Shown piece after piece: positions 40,502 to 48,631 of a stretch of 64,000 nucleotides of DNA. Under the pieces are notes generated by a model. It did not search any database. It saw only the letters and a program-made list of their open reading frames with translations, and had not been told where the DNA came from. Each line of letters begins with the position of its first letter. The stretch's first letter is position 1. Position numbers and translations under genes: made by a program. Source of the stretch: Prado023 sp963700475 (lineage in GTDB: Bacteria; Actinomycetota; Actinomycetes; S36-B12; CAIYMF01); the NCBI GenBank assembly GCA_963700475.1, contig CAVOXR010000009.1, positions 582,660 through 646,659 on the forward strand, read 5' to 3'.

Positions 40502-43500
40502 TCACGGGCGCTCGTCGGCGCCGGCTTCGACGGCGGTCGTCGTCGTCGGGTTGCCGGTGTAGCGGGTGTTGCCGTCGATGTCCGTGCTGGGGGCGTCGAC
40601 GTCGGTGGCGGTGGTGAACCACGGCAGGGTGTAGCTGGCACGGGCGGTTCCCAGCCCGATGGCGGTCGAGCCGCTGTCGAGGTGGTAGTTGCCCAGGGCG
40701 TCAGGTGCGGCGTTGCGGGAGACGATCACGGACTGCCGGAACCCGGGGAAGGTGCGCAACGTCGAGACGTCCACGCCGACCGAGTACGGGTTGAGGAACT
40801 TGATCGCGCCGTTGCCCGTGACCAGCTCGTCGAAGTACGGGCTCGTCGTCCGGGTGCTGGTCAGTGGCACGTTCGTCCCGGGGACGTTCGGGCCTGCGAC
40901 CGTGGCCTGGCCGGCGTTGGGCGTGGTCAGGACGCTGCGGGTCGGCTCCAGGGTGCCCGATCCGTCGGCAGCACCCAGGTCCCAGATGTTCGGGACTGCC
41001 GAATCCCCGGTCAGTCCGATCCCGGTGACGGTGAGCCCTGTCCAGGTGCCGGCCATGTTCTCCCAGAACACGTTGTTGCGCAGGACCGGGTTGCTGAACA
41101 CGGACCGCCCCGACGGCAGGGTCGCCTGCAGCTGGACGCTGTTGTGCCCTGTGGACAGCCCCGCGGGCGCGGGGTTGCCGTCGCTGGTGACAGCGGTGGC
41201 CGTGGTGATGTTGCGCGCCACGGTGTTGTTGAGGAACCGGACATTGGTCGCATCGTCCAGGGCCACGCCGCCGCCCTCGTGCGTGGAGAGGTTGTCGGCG
41301 ATGATGTTGTTGACGATGTCCATGCGGGCGTCGTTGACCTGCAGCAGGCGCACGCCGCCGCCGTCGTCGTTGGCGTTGTTCGCCACGATCTCGTTGTTCC
41401 TGATCGTGACCGGACCCGAACCGGGCGAGAGGTTGTCCGGGTTCGCCGGCAGCTCACCAGCGACCATGACCGCGCCACCCTCGTCGTAGGTCTCGTTGAA
41501 CCACATGCGGTTGTGGTCGATCACGCCGTTCGCACTGAGGCCGAAGTGGCTGACCGCTCCTCCGTACTCGGCGGAGAAGTTGCCGCAGATGTCGTTGTTG
41601 TCGACGCTGTAGCCGGTGGCGCCGGAGAAGATGCCGATCCCGCCGGCGAGGTTGGTCCCACCGTTGTCGCGGACACGGTTGTACGAGATGCGGACACCCG
41701 TGTTGCCGTTGCTGCCGACGTAGGGGGTCCCGACCCGGATGCCGCCAGCGAAGGTGCCACTGTTGCCGACGACCAGGTCGTTGGTGATGCGCAGGCCGGC
41801 GGCCGAGGCGTGGACGTAGACGCCGCCGCCCTGGGTCACCGTGGCACCCGGTGCACCGAACCCGGTGACGTTGGCCCCGGTGATGGTGTTGAGGTTGGCG
41901 TTGACGTCCTGCTGGTAGCCGCCGGTGATCCGCAGGCCGTCCAGGGTCGCGTAGCCCTGGGCGCCGCCGCCGCCGAACTGCGAGGCGTACCGGGGCAGGA
42001 CGGTCACGGTGGCCCCATCGGCGACCCCGTCCGGCCCGGTGTGGGGCTGGGCGACCAGGTTGAACCACGCAGTGCCCGTGGCGCCGTCGGCGTCGAAGGC
42101 CTGCCCGTCGATCACCGAGCCGGGCACGTGCGTGCCGTTGGAGTAGGTCCCGCCGGGGCCGTACCCCTGGATCTTGACGCGCCTGTTCACGACGAGGTTC
42201 TCCCGGTAGGCGCCGTCAGGGTTGCTGGCGCTGGCGTCGCCGGGGTGCACCAGGATCAGGTAGGTCGTGTTGGTCTGCTGGCCCCGGTTGTTCAGCGGGA
42301 TCGACGAGATCGCGGCCTGGACGGTCGGGGTCTGGCCAGCGGCTGGGCCGACGTGGATGAGCGTCGGCTGGTAACCCGTGCCCAGCACGTGGATGGTGCT
42401 CGCGCTGCTGGTCCAGCTCATCGACTGCCCGTTGCGGATCCTGAGCTGGTAGGGCGCGGCGGCGAGGGTCCCCGGCACCTGGAATGTCAGTCCGCGGTCG
42501 GTCCAGGCGGTTCCTGCGGGAGTCGATGCGACGTTGCCGGAGGGCCCGATGAGCTGCACCAGGCTGCCTGTCGACCCACTGGCGTTGGGGGCCACATAGC
42601 TGCCGAACCCCTGGCCTGTCACGGTCACGGTGCGGGAGCTCCCGGACACGTAGGGCGTGGACACCGCGAACACCTCAGGCGTGGTCGGGCTCACCTCGCA
42701 CACCACCGGCTGCGGGCTGGTCGTACCCGGGGTGACGATGACCGCGCCGGCCATGGTGGGGGCGGTGTCGGTCACGGTGAACAGTCCGGGCCATGCCTGG
42801 AAGTTCGCGGAGATCGTGCGGAAGCGCGGGTTGTAGCTGGCGTTGTGCTGCCCGGGCTGCCCGGGATCGTTGCCGACGAACCGGTACATGCCCGCGCACG
42901 GCCCAGCCGGCAGCGGGCAGTTGTACGACGACGTGGACGGCTCGATGGCCTCGTAGAAGCCGTTGAAGTCGGTCGTGGTGCTGTCCACGAGGTTGCCGCT
43001 CCAGTCGTAGATCCCCATCGGGACGTTCGGGATGCCCTGGGCCTCGCCGTACTGGATGCTGCGCTTGTCCCACGAGAGGCCGAGGTCGTTGATGGTCAGC
43101 CCCCAGAAGTGCGTGGGGAGCGGCGTCTGGGTGAACAGGTTGAAGTTGGGCGCCACGGCCTGGCCGCCGCGCACGGCGATCAGCTTCTCGGTGCACAGGG
43201 GTCGGGGCTGGCCCTCGAAGGGGCTGCCGCCGCCGTCGGCGAAGTTCGAGTTCGTGACGTGCACGGACTGGTCGGGTCCGACGCATGGGTACACACCCAG
43301 CCCGCCGCCCTGCGACGGCGGGGCCTCGGGGACGCCCGATCCGGCGCCCTGGCTGCCGCTGCTCCCGGTGCCGGCGGTGCCGGTGAACGGGAAGTTGTCC
43401 TGCGGCAGGTAGTTGTCACCGTCGAAGACGTTGACGTCCTGCTCGCGGGTCGCCTGGTAGATGTCCTTGCCGAACGAGTCCTTGGGCATGTCGACGGTCA

Positions 43501-45865
43501 CGACGTAGTCGTCAGGCGTGAGCGGCTGGGGGTCGTAGCCGAAGTCGGCCAGCGGCGCGTAAAGGGGCAGGTCGTGGTTGCCCGGCGCGCAGGCGGTGGT
43601 GTTGTCCGACGGGCAGGTGAAGCCATCGGGCAGGGTGTCGGGGTAGCCCGGGTTGTCCGCATCGCCGACGGGGTAGAGGTTCAGGTCGGACTCGGTGAAC
43701 CCGTAGTTGCCGTTCACCGTCTGGCCGAAGGCGCCGTCGGTGGCGTCCGCGGGCATCGTGAGCTGGCCGTCCGCGGGCGACTCGACGCAGACCGTCTCAG
43801 CGCCCGAGTCGGGGAGCGCGGTCAGGTTCAGGGGCGACCCATCCCATTGGAGCGGCTTGCACCCCTTGGGCGCCTCCCAGGTCTCGCTCGTGTAGGGGGC
43901 GGCGAGCTCGTGGGCCTTGTCGGCCGCCTCGTGGGCGGGGCTGCCGAGCGACCCCGGCTCCATGACGGGGTTGCCCTCGGCGTCCTTCTTGACCGGGTAC
44001 AGGTGCAACGTCACGCCGGGGATGCCGGGCTGGTAGTCCTCGGTCACGGAGTAGGCCGGATCGAGCTCGTTGCGGGTCGTGTCATAGGTGACGGTTCCCA
44101 CGATGCCGCCATTGGTGCTCGGCTGGTACGGCTGCACACCCCAGTCGACCCGGCTGCCCAGGCCGAGGACCGGCAGCACGTTGACGTCGACCGCATTGCC
44201 GCGGATGGTCGTGGGCTCCGGGTCGTTCTCACCCTGGAAGGTGATCCCGGTGCCCTCATATCGGGTGTTGAAGTGCTCAAGGATCAGCCACTTGGTCAAC
44301 GGGTAGGCCTCGGTGAAGGAGTACTCCCCCTCATGGCCAGCCTTGCTGCTGGTGGTGGCGGTGTTCATCATCTGGTCGATCAGCGAGTTGTCCCGCTCGC
44401 GCAGCGTGAGTGCGGTGCCGGGCAGGCCGTCCTCTCCGGAGTCACGCTTGCCGTTGCCGTTGGAGTCGATGAACACCGTTCCGTAGATTCGCGACGTCCA
44501 TCCGGACAGGTAGGTCTTCCCGGTGTCGAGGTTCGACCCGTTGCTGACCTGGATGTTCGAGCTGAACAGGATGTAGTCCTGGTTGTCGTCCCACGCGGTC
44601 AGCTGGTAGGCCCCGTTCGGGACGTTCGCGATGTCGAACGTGCCGTCCGCGTTCCCGCGACCTGTGTAGACGTTCTGGTCGCCGTTGCCCAGGTCCGACA
44701 GCGAGATCCACGGTCGGTCGATGGGCGGACCCTCCTTGCCACCGGCTGTCCCGGTCCCACCGGGGATCGTGACCCCGCCGTTGCCGCCCACGTAGGCGAG
44801 GCCGGCCAGCACCTGACCGGTCACGTGGGCACTGCCGCTGCTGATGGTCTTCGGCTCGACGTACCCGAACTGCACCCACGGAACCGGCTCGCCGCCCACG
44901 ATCAGCTCCGAGTCGTTGCCGGTGTCACCGTTCATCAACCACACGTCGTGGTCGTGGGTGCCCTCCAGCGTCGTGGTCTGCACCCAGGCCAGCTTGTCGG
45001 CGGGCTCGCTGAGGGTCACGCCGTACCGGTTGGAACCCAGGTTGGGGATCGTGATCAGGCCGGTGGAGTCGCTCACGCACTTCCCGCCCGGGTGGGCACT
45101 GTCGACGATGGGGCTGCCGTCAGCGTCCAGCTGCGTGACGCCGCCCACCTGCTCGTAGTTCGTGCACAGCGGGTTGCCGAACCAGTCCGTGGTCACCTCT
45201 CCGAGCACGTCGCTGAGGTGCGCCTCGTAGCCGGACATGCCCGAGCCCGACTCCCCGTCCACCTCGAAGGTGGCATCAACCGGGGCGTTGTCGTGGAAGA
45301 CCTGGATCTTCATCACGCCCAGGGGCAGGGGGTACGGCTGCAGCGGCACCTTCACCGCACCGTCCATCGGCACGGTGAAGTGCGCGCCGCCGAGCGCGTA
45401 CCCATCGGCGAGGACGGAGATGAGGTACTTGCCGTTCCCCAGGTGGATGCTCGTCGTGCCGTTGAGCTCGGACTGGTCGCCGGAGGCGATGACGGGCACG
45501 TTGCCGGGGGTCGTGCGGATCGACGGCCACTGGCAGAAGGACTGGATCCCGTCCGCGGGGGCGGTGTCGCGCAGGGGGTTCGGATTCGCCGCGGACGGCA
45601 CGCAGTCCGCGATCGCCTGCCCTGGATCACCGGTGTCGTCCCTGGTGATCAACCATGTGTACGTCTTCGCCGGGTCGATCGGCGCGCCCTTGACGAGGTT
45701 GCTGACGCTTCGGGCGTTGACTGGTTGGACCGTCACGTCGTTGGAGGGATCCGCTGTGGCAACCTGCGCGGTGACGGTCAGTGTCACGGGGACCAGCACC
45801 GTCGCGGCTACGAGCACCATGGCGGTGAAGAGGCTTCGAGTTCTTGCGGTACGCCCGTGTGTCAT
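40502..45865 (-). CDS. Giant secreted protein with SdrD/Cna-B-like, TIG and beta-helix domains
   Basis: This 1787-residue protein has a signal peptide (LFTAMVLVAATVLVPVTLTV), several carboxypeptidase-regulatory or Cna-B-like domains (about 150-600; GTFDIANVPNGAYQLTAWD), an SdrD-type motif FIDSNGNGKRDSGEDGLPG, a long middle part, a TIG-like domain (about 1090-1190) and a right-handed beta-helix (about 1230-1720) with repeats such as NNIIADNLSTHEGGG. No LPXTG or membrane anchor was seen. Such proteins are surface or matrix scaffolds. It is the first gene of the operon with the two oxidases. ATG 45865 was preferred over 45883 because it starts a normal signal peptide; both are possible. Confidence 0.85.
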   Translation of the reverse strand: MTHGRTARTRSLFTAMVLVAATVLVPVTLTVTAQVATADPSNDVTVQPVNARSVSNLVKGAPIDPAKTYTWLITRDDTGDPGQAIADCVPSAANPNPLRDTAPADGIQSFCQWPSIRTTPGNVPVIASGDQSELNGTTSIHLGNGKYLISVLADGYALGGAHFTVPMDGAVKVPLQPYPLPLGVMKIQVFHDNAPVDATFEVDGESGSGMSGYEAHLSDVLGEVTTDWFGNPLCTNYEQVGGVTQLDADGSPIVDSAHPGGKCVSDSTGLITIPNLGSNRYGVTLSEPADKLAWVQTTTLEGTHDHDVWLMNGDTGNDSELIVGGEPVPWVQFGYVEPKTISSGSAHVTGQVLAGLAYVGGNGGVTIPGGTGTAGGKEGPPIDRPWISLSDLGNGDQNVYTGRGNADGTFDIANVPNGAYQLTAWDDNQDYILFSSNIQVSNGSNLDTGKTYLSGWTSRIYGTVFIDSNGNGKRDSGEDGLPGTALTLRERDNSLIDQMMNTATTSSKAGHEGEYSFTEAYPLTKWLILEHFNTRYEGTGITFQGENDPEPTTIRGNAVDVNVLPVLGLGSRVDWGVQPYQPSTNGGIVGTVTYDTTRNELDPAYSVTEDYQPGIPGVTLHLYPVKKDAEGNPVMEPGSLGSPAHEAADKAHELAAPYTSETWEAPKGCKPLQWDGSPLNLTALPDSGAETVCVESPADGQLTMPADATDGAFGQTVNGNYGFTESDLNLYPVGDADNPGYPDTLPDGFTCPSDNTTACAPGNHDLPLYAPLADFGYDPQPLTPDDYVVTVDMPKDSFGKDIYQATREQDVNVFDGDNYLPQDNFPFTGTAGTGSSGSQGAGSGVPEAPPSQGGGLGVYPCVGPDQSVHVTNSNFADGGGSPFEGQPRPLCTEKLIAVRGGQAVAPNFNLFTQTPLPTHFWGLTINDLGLSWDKRSIQYGEAQGIPNVPMGIYDWSGNLVDSTTTDFNGFYEAIEPSTSSYNCPLPAGPCAGMYRFVGNDPGQPGQHNASYNPRFRTISANFQAWPGLFTVTDTAPTMAGAVIVTPGTTSPQPVVCEVSPTTPEVFAVSTPYVSGSSRTVTVTGQGFGSYVAPNASGSTGSLVQLIGPSGNVASTPAGTAWTDRGLTFQVPGTLAAAPYQLRIRNGQSMSWTSSASTIHVLGTGYQPTLIHVGPAAGQTPTVQAAISSIPLNNRGQQTNTTYLILVHPGDASASNPDGAYRENLVVNRRVKIQGYGPGGTYSNGTHVPGSVIDGQAFDADGATGTAWFNLVAQPHTGPDGVADGATVTVLPRYASQFGGGGAQGYATLDGLRITGGYQQDVNANLNTITGANVTGFGAPGATVTQGGGVYVHASAAGLRITNDLVVGNSGTFAGGIRVGTPYVGSNGNTGVRISYNRVRDNGGTNLAGGIGIFSGATGYSVDNNDICGNFSAEYGGAVSHFGLSANGVIDHNRMWFNETYDEGGAVMVAGELPANPDNLSPGSGPVTIRNNEIVANNANDDGGGVRLLQVNDARMDIVNNIIADNLSTHEGGGVALDDATNVRFLNNTVARNITTATAVTSDGNPAPAGLSTGHNSVQLQATLPSGRSVFSNPVLRNNVFWENMAGTWTGLTVTGIGLTGDSAVPNIWDLGAADGSGTLEPTRSVLTTPNAGQATVAGPNVPGTNVPLTSTRTTSPYFDELVTGNGAIKFLNPYSVGVDVSTLRTFPGFRQSVIVSRNAAPDALGNYHLDSGSTAIGLGTARASYTLPWFTTATDVDAPSTDIDGNTRYTGNPTTTTAVEAGADERP

Positions 45866-45955
45866 ATCCCCGCATCCCTTCATGAGTCGCAGTCCGCCGC
45901 CTCCGGCAACGAGGGCTGTGAAGTTAGCCGGCCCTTTCCTGCACGAGGGGCTTCA

Positions 45956-45969
45956 TGACAGACCTGTCA
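45956..45969. promoter_or_regulatory. Palindrome TGACAGACCTGTCA between operon and regulator
   Basis: The perfect 6-bp half-sites TGACAG and CTGTCA are separated by AC, in the 265-base gap between the copper operon and the divergent response regulator. On the minus strand a TAACTT hexamer lies about 30 bases closer to the operon and may be its -10. Binding by the adjacent response regulator is a reasonable but untested idea. Confidence 0.4.
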
Positions 45970-46130
45970 CGCGCAGCCCGCCGGGCCGGGGGTGGTCGAG
46001 CAGGAACTCGGACCTGCGTGTGAGCCGGGGAGGGGCTCGGTCAAGTCGCGTGGTCTAGAACGCGGCACCCGGGGTAGGTGTATGTACCGCAGCTGAGGGC
46101 TGGCTGAGGATGCGACCAAGGGGGTAGTGC

Positions 46131-46793
46131 ATGACCCACATCTTGGCGATCGACGACGAACCGGACATGCTCCGGTTCCTGCAGCGCGGGCTGTCCTCGG
46201 ACGGTCACCGCGTGACGGTGACCCCGGACGGCGTGGAGGGGGTACGTCTGGCGCGCCAGATCCGACCCTTCCTCGTGATCCTCGACCTGGTGATGCCGCG
46301 CATCGGCGGCCGTGAGGTGCTGCGCCAGCTTGTCGCAGGAACCACCAAGCCCAGGGTGATCGTCCTGTCTGGGGTGCGCGACGTGGAGACGCGCGTGGAC
46401 TGCCTGGAGTCCGGCGCGGCCGACTTCCTGACCAAGCCGTTCGCGTTCAAGGAGCTGCGTGCCCGCGTGCACGCCCAGACGCGGTCCATCGATTCGCCGA
46501 ACGAGCAGAGGCTGACGGCCGGCCGGCTGGTCCTCGATCGGGTCACCAGGACCCTGGTGGTCGACGGCCGCGAGGTGTCGCTGACCACGCGCGAGTGCCA
46601 GCTGCTGTCCCACCTGATGAGCAGGCCCGACATCGTGTGCTCCCGGGAGGAGCTCCTGGCCGAGGTGTGGGAGTTGTCCTTCGACCCGGGAACCAACGTC
46701 GTTGATGCCTGCGTGCGGAGGTTGCGCAGCAAGATGGACGACGACACCATCGAGACCGTCCGAAATGTCGGATACACCTTGCGATCCGCCTAG
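46131..46793 (+). CDS. OmpR-family response regulator
   Basis: This 220-residue protein has a receiver domain (about 3-115) with the acidic pocket DDE at 8-10, phospho-acceptor D52 (VILDLVMP) and the conserved lysine in FLTKPF, and a winged-helix DNA-binding domain (about 128-218, ending RNVGYTLRSA). AAGGGGGT lies before the ATG. It overlaps the sensor kinase gene by 29 bases and is divergent from the copper-oxidase operon, so it probably controls that operon. Confidence 0.93.
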   Translation: MTHILAIDDEPDMLRFLQRGLSSDGHRVTVTPDGVEGVRLARQIRPFLVILDLVMPRIGGREVLRQLVAGTTKPRVIVLSGVRDVETRVDCLESGAADFLTKPFAFKELRARVHAQTRSIDSPNEQRLTAGRLVLDRVTRTLVVDGREVSLTTRECQLLSHLMSRPDIVCSREELLAEVWELSFDPGTNVVDACVRRLRSKMDDDTIETVRNVGYTLRSA

Positions 46794-47931
46794 GGCGGCG
46801 CCCTCGCGACGGGGGCGGTGGATCGAATGGATCCTGGCGGCCTTCAGCCTCGCGATGCTCGCCGCCATGTGGCGCTTCATCAGTCAGACGACCATCCCGT
46901 ACCACATCCTGTTCCTGGCGATCGGCCTCGTGTACGGGTTCCGGGTGTGGCCCTTGGGCCGGACCGCAGTGGTGATCGGGCTGGTCACCCTGGCAACGGG
47001 CACGATCTTCCTGCGCGCCTACCGGGCCGAGTTGATCGAGATCGACGAACTGGCCGAGATCGTGCTCATGCCGCTGTTGCTGATGGCCATGATCTGGCAT
47101 GCCCGTCGCCGGGACGAGGCGATGCGCCGGGCGCAGTCCGTAGCCGCTGTGAACTCCCAGCTCCTGCAGCGGCAGCACGAGGGCCTGCGCGACACCTCCC
47201 ACGCGATCCGCACCCCGACCACCATCGCGCGCGGTTTCGTCGAGTTGGCGGCGGCGGCCACAGACGACCCCGACGTCCTCGAACCCCTCGCCGTGGTCGC
47301 CCGGCACCTCGACAGGACGGGGCTGCTCAGCGAACGGTTGCTCTCCTTGGCCGCGTTGGATGCACAGGGAATCAGCAGCGTGGACATGGTCCGGGTCAGC
47401 ACTGTCGTTGAGCGCCTCGGCACGGAGTGGAGCGCCCGTGGGGATCGGGTCTGGGAGGTCGAGCCGGGCATGAACGCGTGGATCCTCGGCGACGAGTCTG
47501 CGATCGAGGGCGCGATCGAGGCCCTGCTCGAGAACGCCCTGCACCACACCGGGTCCGGTGACACGATCCGGATGACGTGCCGGCGGGAGGGCGCGGATGT
47601 GGTGGTCGAGGTGGCCGACTCGGGCCCGGGCGTGGCCCCGACCGACGCGCAACACGTGTTCCGGCGGTTCTGGCACTCACCAGCCCCCGACGGTTCGGTG
47701 GGCAGCGGCCTCGGGTTGGCGATGGTCCAGGCCGTGGTCAGTGCGCACTCGGGCAGCGCCGCCGTCGGACGATCGAGCCTGGGCGGGGCGCTGTTCACGC
47801 TGCGGATGCCCCAGCCGGGCAACCCAGTCCCGGCGCCCCGGAACCCCCCGGACAGTCAGGCCGCTCATGCCGCGCACCGCCGCGTCCGGCCCCCGTCTGC
47901 GGACGACGCTGTCGCCGAGCCAACAGGCTGA
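46765..47931 (+). CDS. Sensor histidine kinase
   Basis: This 388-residue membrane kinase has three or four N-terminal membrane segments (about 20-110) with very short loops, so it probably senses within or near the membrane. The HisKA H-box is DTSHAIRTP, and the HATPase domain has ENALHHTG (N box), DSGPGVA (G1) and GSGLGLAMV (G2). The C-terminal 45 residues are a proline- and alanine-rich tail. The start ATG 46765 lies inside the regulator gene; no later start precedes the first membrane segment in a better place. It is the partner of the OmpR-type regulator. Confidence 0.92.
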   Translation: MSDTPCDPPRAAPSRRGRWIEWILAAFSLAMLAAMWRFISQTTIPYHILFLAIGLVYGFRVWPLGRTAVVIGLVTLATGTIFLRAYRAELIEIDELAEIVLMPLLLMAMIWHARRRDEAMRRAQSVAAVNSQLLQRQHEGLRDTSHAIRTPTTIARGFVELAAAATDDPDVLEPLAVVARHLDRTGLLSERLLSLAALDAQGISSVDMVRVSTVVERLGTEWSARGDRVWEVEPGMNAWILGDESAIEGAIEALLENALHHTGSGDTIRMTCRREGADVVVEVADSGPGVAPTDAQHVFRRFWHSPAPDGSVGSGLGLAMVQAVVSAHSGSAAVGRSSLGGALFTLRMPQPGNPVPAPRNPPDSQAAHAAHRRVRPPSADDAVAEPTG

Positions 47932-48137
47932 GGATCGTCCACTCAGTTCGAACATGTGGGTTTCGGACTCCCGGTCGCAAGGCGAATGGTTCTTGACGCG
48001 ACGCGACTGTGCGATCGGCGTACGGTCTACCCATCAGGTGGCGTGCACTGTCAGGGCGCAATCCGACGCGTCGATGCATCCGATCACGACCACGCCAGGT
48101 GCGACGTTCGCACTCCCACACAGAGGAGACGCACCAC

Positions 48138-48599
48138 ATGTCCACCAAGCAGTTGATCGTCGCCTTCTTCGCCGACCAGCAGACGGCCGGAACCGCAGCC
48201 CGGGAGTTGAAGGATTCGGGGCTGACCTTCGGCGACGCCATCGGGGTCCTGGCCCTCGATTCGGCAGGTAACGTCGTGGTTGACAAGGTGGGAGCCACCA
48301 GCGTGGCCGCAGGGGCGGAAGTGGGCGTCGCACTATTGGTCCTCGGCCCCGCGGCCCTGGGCATCGGGATCGCCGGCGGCGCCCTGGGCGGGTCCCTGCA
48401 CCACAAGGGCCTCAAGCTCAGCGACGAGCAGAAGGACCAGATCGCGGCGGACCTCACGGCCGGCAAGGCAGCGGTCGGCGTCCTGGCCCACGGCGACGTG
48501 GCAGCCGCCGTGCATGCGAAGCTGACCCAGCTCGGCGGCGCCGCATCGACGGTCGAGGTCGTGGACCCGGATGCACTCCAGGCCCCAGCCGAGGGCTGA
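48138..48599 (+). CDS. DUF1269-type protein
   Basis: This 153-residue protein begins KQLIVAFFADQQTAGTAARELK, continues with DAIGVLALDSAGNVVVDK and has a glycine-rich hydrophobic middle (about 55-90) that could be one hairpin of membrane segments, as in DUF1269 family members. The C-terminal half is soluble. AGAGGAGA precedes the ATG. Function is unknown; relatives are often stress-induced. It faces the convergent flippase gene. Confidence 0.78.
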   Translation: MSTKQLIVAFFADQQTAGTAARELKDSGLTFGDAIGVLALDSAGNVVVDKVGATSVAAGAEVGVALLVLGPAALGIGIAGGALGGSLHHKGLKLSDEQKDQIAADLTAGKAAVGVLAHGDVAAAVHAKLTQLGGAASTVEVVDPDALQAPAEG

Positions 48600-48631
48600 A
48601 AACCGCCTGCGCCGCGACCGCAGGGCCTCCG

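Noticed and set aside
40682..45958. 1758-codon open frame on the plus strand
   Set aside because: It is antisense to the giant secreted protein, has no domain sense, and long empty frames are expected opposite high-GC genes.
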